A stretch of 5,255 nucleotides of DNA from Opitutales bacterium (GTDB lineage Bacteria; Verrucomicrobiota; Verrucomicrobiia; Opitutales; UBA2987). Of this stretch, positions 1 to 5,064 are shown piece after piece. The stretch is taken from assembly GCA_021772555.1 (NCBI GenBank), contig JAJFLT010000045.1, positions 1 to 5,255 on the forward strand, in the 5' to 3' direction. A model generated the notes under the pieces. That model was not told the origin of the DNA, did no database searches, and was given only the letters and a program-made list of their open reading frames with translations. A program made the translations under genes and the position numbers. The stretch's first letter is position 1. The number at the start of each line of letters is the position of its first letter.

Positions 1-312
1 AAATCCCTCAAATTGCGCCACCAGGGGGTCAACTATTATTTCGCCACGGAAGCCAACCAGAAATTGTTTGCCGCCCATCCGGAAAAGTATGAACCGGCCT
101 ATGGAGGCTGGTGCGCATGGGCCATGCACGGTGGCTCGAAATATGAGGTCGATCCCGAAAACTTCAAGATCGTCAACGGGCGTAACCTCGTGTTTTACAA
201 AGGATGGACCGCGGACACCCTGGAGAAATGGAATAAATTGAGCGACAAGCTGGGAGAACCTTCCTTGATTCAAACGACGAATTCAAATTGGGCAAAGACG
301 ATCAAACCATAA
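1..312 (+). CDS. YHS domain-containing protein, 3' part (5' end outside window)
   Basis: The reading frame is open from base 1 to a TAA at 310-312 (a TAG follows at once), giving about 103 visible residues. The translation matches the C-terminal two thirds of the small YHS-domain family: a YYFATEANQKLFAAHPEKY segment, then YGGWCAWAM, where relatives have YGGYCAYAM, then a D/E-rich stretch, a 'VNGRNLVFYKGW' strand and a closing SNWAKTIKP like the family's usual NWP ending. YHS domains are small Cys-containing modules, found alone or attached to metal-handling proteins; stand-alone members are often exported and their activity is unknown. A TTG at 13 is in frame, but family similarity begins before it, so the true start and any signal peptide lie left of the window. 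The gene converges on prfA with only 19 bp between stop codons. Family assignment is good; function is not established. Confidence 0.85.
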   Translation, partial: KSLKLRHQGVNYYFATEANQKLFAAHPEKYEPAYGGWCAWAMHGGSKYEVDPENFKIVNGRNLVFYKGWTADTLEKWNKLSDKLGEPSLIQTTNSNWAKTIKP

Positions 313-315
313 TAG

Positions 316-349
316 CCCAAACCGGGTGAACTTATCCATGTCCGGTGGG
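316..349. terminator. Possible hairpin between convergent YHS and prfA genes
   Basis: CCCA (316-319) and CCGG (322-325) can pair with TGGG (346-349) and CCGG (342-345). This gives eight base pairs with a two-base bulge and a 16-nt loop, and the stem spans the convergent stop codons. Neither strand has a U-tract after the stem, so this is at best a weak bidirectional end or a read-through barrier. The right arm lies inside the prfA coding sequence. Confidence 0.25.
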
Positions 350-1426
350 ATTGAGGATGTCATTGATTTTCGCCTCCCTGTCGGCAGCTTGTAGCGCGCT
401 GAGCAGCTCACCGATTTCCCCGTCCATAAATTGTGGCAAGCTGTGCATGGAAAAGCCGATGCGATGGTCCGTAATCCGGCTCTGGGGAAAGTTGTAGGTG
501 CGAATGCGTTCCGAGCGATCACCCGAACCGACCTGACTTTTTCGGTCGGCCGCATATTTGGCCCGCTCCTCCTCTTCCTTCCTTTTCAGGAGTCGCGCCC
601 GGAGCACTTTGAGCGCTTTATTTTTATTCTTCAATTGTGACCGCTCATCCGCGCAGGTTACCGTCAAGTTGGTCGGCAGGTGGGTGATCTGTACGGCCGA
701 ATCCGTCGTATTGACGCTTTGGCCACCGGGTCCACTGGCCCGGCAAACACTGATATCCAGGTCATTGGGGTCGATCTGCACGTCTACCTCTTCGGCTTCC
801 GGCAATACTGCCACGGTGGCGGCGGATGTGTGGATGCGCCCGTTGGTTTCCGTAACCGGAATGCGCTGCACACGGTGCACCCCGCTTTCGAATTTGAGGG
901 ATTTGTAGGCCTCATCTCCGGTGACGAGAAAAACCACCTGTTTGAACCCACCGCTTTCCGATTCACTGGCCCCCAAAGGCTCGATCTTCCAACCCCGGTT
1001 TTCCACAAAACGACAATACATGCGATAAAGATCGCCCGCAAAAAGACCGGCTTCCTCCCCCCCCGTACCCGCTCGAATCTCCATCACCGTATTGCGCGAA
1101 TCGGAAGTATCCGGGGGAATCATGGCGTTGAGGATCTCCTGGCGCAACGCCTCCAGTTGTTCTTCCAGGGCGGGCGCTTCCTCCTTGGCCAAGGCGGCAA
1201 ATGCCTCCTCGCTTTCGGGATCATCAATAATGGCACGGTGTTCCGCCAACTCGCCCTCCACCTCGATCAAACGCGCATGCGCCTCCAAAAGACGGTTCAA
1301 CTTCTGGTGTTCGCGGGAAAGTCTGGCCGCCCTGCGCTGGTCTTGAAAAAAATCAGGCTCCGCCATGAGCGCGTCGATTTCCTCGAACCGCCCTTGAAAT
1401 GGAGAAATATTCGGAAGATTTTCCAT
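332..1426 (-). CDS. prfA: Peptide chain release factor 1 (RF1)
   Basis: This cytoplasmic factor recognises UAA and UAG in the ribosomal A site and triggers hydrolysis of peptidyl-tRNA. The protein is 364 aa, close to the usual ~360. The N-terminal helical domain is at about 1-100, rich in charged coiled-coil residues. The conserved RAGTGGEEA segment is at 118-126. The stop-codon-reading tripeptide is PVT at 190-192 (RIPVTETNGRIHTSA), as in RF1; RF2 would have SPF. The catalytic loop GPGGQSVN has GGQ at 234-236, whose Gln is the usual PrmC methylation site. The basic C-terminal region includes KNKNKALKVL and RIRTYNFPQSRITDHR. The ATG at 1426 gives the expected N-terminus but has no clear Shine-Dalgarno sequence. 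prmC, a frequent neighbour, does not follow: the downstream gene is convergent, so prfA appears monocistronic. A good promoter lies 58 bp upstream. The gene is intact. Confidence 0.98.
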   Translation of the reverse strand: MENLPNISPFQGRFEEIDALMAEPDFFQDQRRAARLSREHQKLNRLLEAHARLIEVEGELAEHRAIIDDPESEEAFAALAKEEAPALEEQLEALRQEILNAMIPPDTSDSRNTVMEIRAGTGGEEAGLFAGDLYRMYCRFVENRGWKIEPLGASESESGGFKQVVFLVTGDEAYKSLKFESGVHRVQRIPVTETNGRIHTSAATVAVLPEAEEVDVQIDPNDLDISVCRASGPGGQSVNTTDSAVQITHLPTNLTVTCADERSQLKNKNKALKVLRARLLKRKEEEERAKYAADRKSQVGSGDRSERIRTYNFPQSRITDHRIGFSMHSLPQFMDGEIGELLSALQAADREAKINDILNPTGHG

Positions 1427-1483
1427 AATTTAAATACTGGAACCTATCTCAAATTCGCAGATAACGATGCGGCGCGGCAAGCC

Positions 1484-1512
1484 AATATACGCACAAATTA
1501 TCCATCTTTCAA
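1484..1512 (-). promoter_or_regulatory. Predicted sigma70-type promoter of prfA
   Basis: On the minus strand TTGAAA (1507-1512, five of six matches to TTGACA) is followed after exactly 17 bp by TATATT (1484-1489, five of six to TATAAT). Transcription would begin near 1477, giving a ~50-nt leader before the prfA ATG. It sits just downstream of a strong terminator in the same orientation, as expected for an independent transcription unit. Confidence 0.6.
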
Positions 1513-1543
1513 CCACCGTAACACCGACGCAAAACCAATGCCT

Positions 1544-1584
1544 AAAAAAAAGGCGACCCCCCCAGGGATAAAGAGGGAGCCGCC
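1544..1584 (-). terminator. Strong Rho-independent terminator upstream of prfA
   Basis: Read on the minus strand, GGCGGCTCCCTC (1573-1584) pairs along its full length with GGGGGGGTCGCC (1552-1563). This is a 12-bp stem with three G-U wobbles and a 9-nt loop, followed at once by eight T (1544-1551). On the plus strand there is no T-run, so it works for leftward transcription. It must end a transcript entering from the right: either a long 3' tail of the 89-aa gene ending at 1868, or a separate short RNA starting near 1676. Confidence 0.85.
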
Positions 1585-1676
1585 CCGATTAATTGCATTT
1601 CATCCTAGCGCCAACTAAATGAACCTGCAAAGTCATTTTTTAACAGCGTCAAAAATGCCGCAAGCCAAAAACGTAG
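1544..1676 (-). ncRNA. Candidate small RNA between prfA and the 89-aa gene
   Basis: The strong terminator at 1544-1584 lies ~280 bp beyond the nearest upstream same-strand stop codon. A consensus TTGACA element is placed so that a ~130-nt transcript would run from about 1676 into it. No protein-like ORF fills the interval; the longest on this strand with a plausible end is 14 codons (ATG at 1629, TAA just before the terminator stem), without a ribosome binding site. I do not recognise a known RNA family. The alternative is that the terminator simply serves a long 3' UTR of the neighbouring gene. Confidence 0.35.
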
Positions 1677-1685
1677 GTTAACCTA
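1674..1685. promoter_or_regulatory. 12-bp perfect palindrome TAGGTTAACCTA, operator-like
   Basis: TAGGTTAACCTA is a perfect 12-bp inverted repeat. It overlaps the predicted -10/start region of the leftward promoter-like element at 1683-1710, a typical position for a repressor site. The symmetry is visible in the sequence; operator function is inference. Confidence 0.3.
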
Positions 1686-1710
1686 TTAATTGTGGCAAAA
1701 TATATGTCAA
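1683..1710 (-). promoter_or_regulatory. Possible leftward promoter for the candidate small RNA
   Basis: The minus strand has a perfect -35 TTGACA (1705-1710), then 16 bp, then TAATAG (1683-1688), a poor -10. The perfect -35 hexamer and its position ahead of a strong terminator support it; the weak -10 is against it. Confidence 0.35.
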
Positions 1711-1867
1711 TAAAAAATCCGCTTAAATTTACCGCCAATCCGTTCTTGTAACCGAAATTCCTGGTAAATATTGCGAGCCATTAAAGGCCCATTTTATTTC
1801 AAAGATTAGACAATTGGTTTTAAAACAGCCAGCAATGACACGGCTTCTTTGGGTTTAGGGGCAGGTT

Positions 1868-2137
1868 TCAAAGCATCCCGCCGATAGTTTGCTCATACTC
1901 GGGAAAGTACCTGCCGATGACGGGTAGATCAAAGCGCGCCAGTATCATCGTGTTGCTTTCGCGGATCAGCAAAAATTGGAATGACTTCTCGATCAAAACC
2001 TCCGGGGTAACACGGCCGCCGGTCAGCTTTTGGTAGTATGCGTCTGTCAGGGAAACATTGTGGGCGGTGGTGCTGGCGGCCTCCACGGTCACCTCATAGT
2101 TTCCCTGAGCGGTTTTTTTTACGGAAATCTTTGCCAT
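1868..2137 (-). CDS. Small conserved hypothetical protein (89 aa)
   Basis: The protein is 89 aa and acidic-to-neutral, with no signal peptide, membrane segment or cysteine. The first ~30 residues look like two short beta strands (KISVKKTAQGNYEVTVEA, then TTAHNVSL). A helical part follows: DAYYQKLTGGRVTPEVLIEKSFQFLLIRESNTMIL, then FDLPVIGRYFPEYEQTI. The 'KLTGG.V..E.LI..SF.FLL.RE.NT.IL..FDL.VI.RYFPEYE' pattern is one I recognise from uncharacterised small proteins of several bacterial phyla; no activity is known to me. The ATG at 2137 follows an AT-rich palindrome (ATTTTTTAAAAAAT, 2139-2152) instead of a Shine-Dalgarno sequence. It is divergent from the LamG gene across ~140 bp. The family usually ends soon after the FPEYE motif, so the TGA at 1868-1870 is probably the real stop. 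A real gene is likely; its function is unknown. Confidence 0.75.
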   Translation of the reverse strand: MAKISVKKTAQGNYEVTVEAASTTAHNVSLTDAYYQKLTGGRVTPEVLIEKSFQFLLIRESNTMILARFDLPVIGRYFPEYEQTIGGML

Positions 2138-2222
2138 GATTTTTTAAAAAATGCCGGAAAATCCCGCAAACCACAAATAAAAAGATGACCCGGAAAGAGA
2201 TCACCAGAAACGGTCTTTAACC

Positions 2223-2252
2223 TTGCCCTACCTGGAATAGACTGGTAATAAT
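2223..2252 (+). promoter_or_regulatory. Weak promoter candidate for the LamG/PEP-CTERM gene
   Basis: TTGCCC (2223-2228, four of six) is followed after 18 bp by AATAAT (2247-2252, five of six), 22 bp before the ATG at 2275. Spacing and position fit, but the -35 is poor. Confidence 0.25.
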
Positions 2253-2274
2253 TTATCTCAATTGGGCCGCTTTG

Positions 2275-3066
2275 ATGAACCATCATCCGACAATGTCCGT
2301 GTACAAAACCAAAACCACGTTGTTTTTCGCGTTTATTTGCGTTCAGATCCCAACTCACGCGGTGGTCATCCCTTCTGGATTGATCGCGCACTGGGAAGCG
2401 GATAATTCGGCCGAAGACGCCACCGCCAGCAATAATGACGGAACATTGATTGGTAACACCGCCTACACCACCGGAGCAATCGGAAGCGCCTTCTCCTTTG
2501 ACGGTTCCGGCGATTACGTGCAGGTGCCCGACAACAACTTGTGGACTTTCACCGGAGACTTCACGATCGGGCTTTGGGCCAATTTCGCCAGCAACCCGGG
2601 TGGAACGGTGGAACAGGCAGGGAGTATCTTTATCGGCCACGACGAAGGCGGCGGGACCCAGAACAAGTGGTGGTTCGGCCTCGGGGGCGGTCAGCTCAAC
2701 TTCCACATCAATGGGCCCGGAACGGGGCTGGCTTTTCTCGCCCTGACCGACTTTACCCCCAACCTCGATCAATGGTATCATCTGTCCGTCGCCAGATCGG
2801 GAAACGATTTCACAACCTACATTGATGGCGCAGCCGGAACCACCCAGAGCAATTCCCAGCCAATTCCCAATGCAAACACGTTCCTCACCATCGGCCAGGG
2901 CGAAGGCTTTTTCCACCACGGCGGCATCGACGACATCACCATCTACGACCGCGCTCTATCCCTATCGGAGATCAACACCCTGGCCACCATCCCCGAACCC
3001 ACCACGGCCCTCCTCCTTCTACTTACCGCTCCTTTATTGATTCTTCGCCTACGATTCAAAGGTTAA
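2275..3066 (+). CDS. LamG/concanavalin A-like domain protein with PEP-CTERM sorting signal
   Basis: This is an exported, probably surface-associated protein of 263 aa from the ATG at 2275. An N-terminal signal peptide (KTKTTLFFAFICVQIPTHA, cleavage likely after Ala29) leads into a single LamG-like jelly-roll domain, about residues 34-235. Typical family landmarks are GLIAHWEADN, NNDGTL, GSAFSFDGSGDYVQVP, FTIGLWANF, WYHLSVARSGN, TTYIDG and GGIDDITIYDRALSLSEIN. The C-terminus is a classic PEP-CTERM signal: IPEP near 239-242, a Leu-rich membrane helix (about 245-257) and a basic RLRFKG tail. In known systems this is cut by an exosortase/EpsH-type enzyme; none is encoded here. LamG modules commonly bind carbohydrate or protein; the ligand is unknown. 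The start is uncertain: TTG 2272, ATG 2275 and ATG 2293 are in frame, none with a good Shine-Dalgarno, and 2293 gives the more compact signal peptide. Confidence 0.9.
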   Translation: MNHHPTMSVYKTKTTLFFAFICVQIPTHAVVIPSGLIAHWEADNSAEDATASNNDGTLIGNTAYTTGAIGSAFSFDGSGDYVQVPDNNLWTFTGDFTIGLWANFASNPGGTVEQAGSIFIGHDEGGGTQNKWWFGLGGGQLNFHINGPGTGLAFLALTDFTPNLDQWYHLSVARSGNDFTTYIDGAAGTTQSNSQPIPNANTFLTIGQGEGFFHHGGIDDITIYDRALSLSEINTLATIPEPTTALLLLLTAPLLILRLRFKG

Positions 3067-3202
3067 CTTTTTTACGAAAAACAGATCTGAATAATACGAT
3101 TCTGAAACCGCATTATTGATATTCTTAATTTCAGAAACAACTGCTGGATTATCACATCTAAACTGAAAAGAAAACATCGATAGCGAACTGTAGGAGGATT
3201 AG
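3067..3202. other. AT-rich intergenic stretch ahead of the leader ORF
   Basis: An 8-bp inverted repeat, TTCTGAAA (3100-3107) and TTTCAGAA (3129-3136), is separated by 21 bp; it has no T-run and is not a clear terminator for the LamG gene. A perfect CAGATCTG palindrome is at 3082-3089. The only promoter-like pair is weak: TTTACG at 3071-3076 and TACGAT at 3095-3100, 18 bp apart, each four of six matches. A promoter for the leader ORF and FIST gene is expected here, but I cannot place it with confidence. Confidence 0.4.
3192..3197 (+). promoter_or_regulatory. Perfect Shine-Dalgarno AGGAGG for the leader ORF
   Basis: AGGAGG lies exactly five bases before the GTG at 3203, which is near-optimal. 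It is the strongest ribosome binding site in the window: prfA, the 89-aa gene, LamG and the phasin-like gene have none that is clear. It supports real translation of the short ORF. TAGG (3191-3194) and TAGGT (3200-3204) can pair with CCTA (3231-3234) and ACCTA (3226-3230), which could mask the start codon in RNA. Confidence 0.55.
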
Positions 3203-3214
3203 GTGATCGATCAC
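3203..3214. promoter_or_regulatory. 12-bp perfect palindrome GTGATCGATCAC over the leader start codon
   Basis: GTGATCGATCAC is a perfect 12-bp inverted repeat whose first three bases are the GTG start of the leader ORF. With no room for a loop it cannot form a hairpin in RNA, so if functional it would be a DNA operator. It may also be incidental to the coding sequence. Confidence 0.25.
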
Positions 3215-3295
3215 TTAAGTTTTCAACCTACCTATTGTTACGATGCATGGTGGTGGCGAATCTACTTTTTTATGCATTGCGTCTCGTGCTTCTGA
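3203..3295 (+). CDS. Putative Trp-rich leader peptide (30 aa) upstream of the FIST gene
   Basis: The ORF starts with GTG at 3203 behind a perfect AGGAGG and stops with TGA at 3293-3295. It encodes 30 residues dominated by aromatic residues and Cys: a YCYDAWWWRIYFFMHC core with three consecutive TGG codons (3248-3256), plus a closing CVSCF. Runs of a regulatory amino acid in a short, well-initiated ORF are the hallmark of attenuation leader peptides such as TrpL, which has WWR. Here the downstream gene, 84 bp away, encodes a FIST sensor, not a tryptophan-biosynthesis enzyme. Short alternative stems follow, but there is no U-tract terminator. A chance ORF built on a TGGTGGTGG repeat, or a leader left behind after rearrangement of a trp or aro gene, are the main alternatives. 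I recognise the pattern, not a named family. Confidence 0.45.
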   Translation: MIDHLSFQPTYCYDAWWWRIYFFMHCVSCF

Positions 3296-3357
3296 ATAAA
3301 AAGCAGCTTCCGATTGAAGCGAATATAAACCATTGCGCCCAGCGGCAATAGTGGTTT
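3287..3357 (+). promoter_or_regulatory. Cluster of short, partly exclusive RNA stems before the FIST start
   Basis: Three stems can form in order. A is TGCTT (3287-3291) with AAGCA (3301-3305). B is GCTTC (3306-3310) with GAAGC (3316-3320). C is AAACC-ATTGC (3327-3336) with GCAAT (3345-3349) and GGTTT (3353-3357), ten pairs with a 3-nt bulge. Alternatives compete: GAAGC can also pair with GCTTC at 3288-3292 inside the leader ORF, and the Trp-codon region GC-ATGGT (3245-3251) can pair with ACCAT and GC (3329-3336), breaking stem C. Stem C ends six bases before the GAGGTG of the FIST gene, so an effect on translation initiation is conceivable. There is no U-tract. Confidence 0.3.
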
Positions 3358-3379
3358 CATCTCGAGGTGAAAGATCATT

Positions 3380-4567
3380 ATGACGGTTACGCATTCCATC
3401 GCCGGGCATTTGGAGGGTCCTTTTCAAGAGACAACTTTGGAGCAGTGGGCCCAAGGGCTACACCAACAATTGTGCGGTGAGGTTTCGCTCGGGATTGTGT
3501 TTATGGGGGCTCCTTTTTTCGATCATGCGGAGCAAGCCCTCGAGATCATTCGCATCAACGCGCGCGTCCCTCTCCTGGTTGGTTGTTCGAGTAACGGCCT
3601 CATCGCCAATGAACATGAGATTGAAATCGGCAGCGGCCTTGTCCTAAACCTCTACCATATGCCGGACGCTCGGTTGAAAGGCTTGCACCTGACGGCCGAC
3701 GAAATCTCATCGACCTTGGAAGTGGAAGACCTTTACGCTTTTACAGGAATTTCCCGCTCTCAAACAAACGGCTGGATTCTCCTCGCAGACCCCTTTCATT
3801 TGCCTAACGATGACTGGCTGGAGTGCTGGAACGATGCCTATTCCCCACTTCCCATGCTCGGAGGTTTGGCCGCCGGATTGATGGGCAAACCGGAGTCTTT
3901 CCTCTACCTCAATGGCGACGTTTTCAACGAAGGCATGGTGGCCCTCTCGGTGGGGGGCGATGTTACCCTGCAAGGGATGGTATCGCAGGGCTGCAAGCCG
4001 ATCGGGGAAACCTGGACCATCACCGAGGTCGATCAGAACAAAATTCTTGCCATCGCCAACAAACCGGCCTTCATCACCCTGGCGGAAACCTATAACGGCC
4101 TCCCCGCCCCCATCCGGGAACGATCCAAATTCAACCTCTTTCTCGGCCTTGTAATTGACGAATACCAAGAGGAATTCCTGCGGGGAGATTTCCTCATACG
4201 TAACCTGCTGGCCGCCGACCCCAAAAGCGGCGCACTGACCGTGGGGGCTTATCCGCGACCCGGCCAGACCCTCCAGTTTCAACTACGCGACGCCGAAGCT
4301 GCGGATGAAGACTTGTCGGCATCCTTAACCCTAGCCAAAGAGGCACTCAATGGCGAAAATATTCTGGGAGGCTGCCTCTTCTCTTGCAGCGGCCGGGGGG
4401 AAAACCTCTTTAACAGTCCACACCACGACGCAAAGATGATTCAGGAAACGATCGGTCCCCTCTCCCTGTCCGGATTTTTCTGCAACGGTGAAATCGGCCC
4501 TGTGGGATCACGCAGTTTTCTGCACGGTTACACCGCGGCGCTGGCACTTTTTGTAAAGAAACCCTGA
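3380..4567 (+). CDS. FIST (N + C) domain sensory protein
   Basis: This is a 395-aa cytoplasmic protein made only of the two FIST domains, with no kinase, cyclase or methyl-accepting module attached. FIST_N is at roughly 36-225: GIVFMGAPFF strand, LLVGCSSNGLIA at 65-76, ILLADPFHLP, PMLGGLAAG at 158-166, and GMVSQGCKPIGETWTITE at 199-216. FIST_C is at roughly 226-380: FLGLVIDEYQEEFLRGDFLIRNLL, GCLFSCSGRGENLF at 331-344, and GFFCNGEIGPVGSRSFLHGYTA at 365-386. FIST domains are predicted small-ligand sensors, possibly for amino acids; stand-alone members have no proven output. The ATG at 3380 has a GAGGTG (3364-3369) ten bases upstream, acceptable though long. A Trp-rich leader-like ORF and RNA stems precede it. 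It is followed by 166 bp before the phasin-like gene and is probably a separate unit from it. The gene is intact and full length. Confidence 0.93.
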   Translation: MTVTHSIAGHLEGPFQETTLEQWAQGLHQQLCGEVSLGIVFMGAPFFDHAEQALEIIRINARVPLLVGCSSNGLIANEHEIEIGSGLVLNLYHMPDARLKGLHLTADEISSTLEVEDLYAFTGISRSQTNGWILLADPFHLPNDDWLECWNDAYSPLPMLGGLAAGLMGKPESFLYLNGDVFNEGMVALSVGGDVTLQGMVSQGCKPIGETWTITEVDQNKILAIANKPAFITLAETYNGLPAPIRERSKFNLFLGLVIDEYQEEFLRGDFLIRNLLAADPKSGALTVGAYPRPGQTLQFQLRDAEAADEDLSASLTLAKEALNGENILGGCLFSCSGRGENLFNSPHHDAKMIQETIGPLSLSGFFCNGEIGPVGSRSFLHGYTAALALFVKKP

Positions 4568-4665
4568 CGGCGCCAGTCGGTGAGAAATGAGATACAGGTG
4601 TCAGTTTTCAGGATGAATTACGCCGGGGCATCTTTTAAAAGCAGAAAATAAAATCCTTATACAGC

Positions 4666-4694
4666 TTGGAATTTGTCTTTTCCGGGGTTACATT
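4666..4694 (+). promoter_or_regulatory. Weak promoter candidate for the phasin-like/UbiB operon
   Basis: TTGGAA (4666-4671, four of six) and TACATT (4689-4694, four of six) are separated by 17 bp, 39 bp before the ATG at 4734. Spacing is ideal, but both hexamers are mediocre. The rest of the 4568-4733 gap shows a GGCGCC palindrome just after the FIST stop and no convincing terminator. Confidence 0.3.
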
Positions 4695-4733
4695 TTCTTG
4701 GACAATACAGGATCTTAACGAAAGTATGCCGTT

Positions 4734-5045
4734 ATGTTGGATATTCTAAAGAAAACAATACTAGCCGGGGTCGGAGCCACCGTTACCTCGAAGGAAAAAA
4801 TCGAAGCCGCTCTCAGCGACCTCGTTGAAAAGGGTAAAATCTCAGCCGATGAGGCTAGAGAGGCCGCTCACAAAATCGCCGAAGACGGCAAAAAAGAGTT
4901 CGAGGAAGCTAAGCAAAACCTGAGCGAATCTTTTTCGGAAATGCTGCAAAAGGCAAAAGTGGCCAGTCAAAATCAACTCGAATCCCTCGAAAAACGGGTC
5001 CAGGAATTGGAAAATGCCACCAGGGATAATTCCGAAAAAGACTGA
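4734..5045 (+). CDS. Phasin-family-like helical protein (103 aa)
   Basis: A short hydrophobic, amphipathic N-terminus (MLDILKKTILAGVGATV) precedes a long, highly charged helical body. The order SKEKIEAALSDLVEKGKISADEAREAAHKIAEDGKKEFEEAK matches the compact phasin-like/PhaI-PhaF type family, with its 'TKEK...LV.KG.IS..EA' helix-turn-helix. The last ~30 residues (QLESLEKRVQELENA) form a probable heptad coiled coil for oligomerisation. Phasins coat polyhydroxyalkanoate granules, but many short relatives occur in genomes without polymer synthase, and no PHA gene is visible here, so a granule role is not shown. The ATG at 4734 lacks a clear ribosome binding site. The stop is only 19 bp from the UbiB start, so the two are probably cotranscribed. 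I am fairly sure of family resemblance and unsure of role. Confidence 0.75.
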   Translation: MLDILKKTILAGVGATVTSKEKIEAALSDLVEKGKISADEAREAAHKIAEDGKKEFEEAKQNLSESFSEMLQKAKVASQNQLESLEKRVQELENATRDNSEKD

Positions 5046-5064
5046 TCCATAGCATTATAGACCA

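Larger units (their letters stand above)
1585..1867. other. AT-rich intergenic stretch without a convincing protein gene
   Basis: This is the part of the prfA to 89-aa-gene interval not covered by the prfA promoter and terminator. Apart from the promoter-like element and palindrome listed separately, I see only a weak minus-strand hairpin: AGCC/GGCT arms at 1827-1845 followed by GTTTT, just past the end of the 89-aa gene. It could be a minor terminator, but the stem is only 4 bp. I see no tRNA-like fold and no repeat of note. Confidence 0.5.

Noticed and set aside
680..1618. 312-codon plus-strand ORF antisense to prfA
   Set aside because: Its translation lacks any family pattern and lies opposite an unmistakable release factor gene; its last part runs through the prfA promoter and the terminator hairpin. 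It is an open-frame shadow of prfA.
1538..1618. 26-codon plus-strand ORF beginning MPKKKATPPG
   Set aside because: It is made almost entirely of the inverted terminator hairpin and its A-run, with no ribosome binding site.
1587..1631. 14-codon minus-strand ORF ending just before the terminator stem
   Set aside because: It has no Shine-Dalgarno sequence and is too short to judge; recorded only as part of the candidate small RNA.
1427..1867. Missing rpmE or a tRNA upstream of prfA
   Set aside because: I looked for a ribosomal protein L31-like ORF and tRNA T-loop motifs because the strong terminator suggested a lost gene; neither is present.
2119..2919. 266-codon minus-strand ORF opposite the LamG gene
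   Set aside because: It overlaps the start of the 89-aa gene and is antisense to a well-supported LamG/PEP-CTERM gene. The Gly/Val-rich translation has no recognisable domain.
3265..3357. Classical Rho-independent attenuator between leader ORF and FIST gene
   Set aside because: The only T-run (3267-3272) lies inside the leader ORF and is not preceded by a stable stem; the best hairpin (3327-3357) is followed by CATCTC, not a U-tract.
3215..3454. 79-codon minus-strand ORF across the leader region and FIST start
   Set aside because: It overlaps the FIST N-terminus in antisense and has no protein-like pattern or initiation signal.
3707..4282. 191-codon minus-strand ORF opposite the FIST gene
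   Set aside because: It is antisense to conserved FIST motifs, with no ribosome binding site or family pattern.
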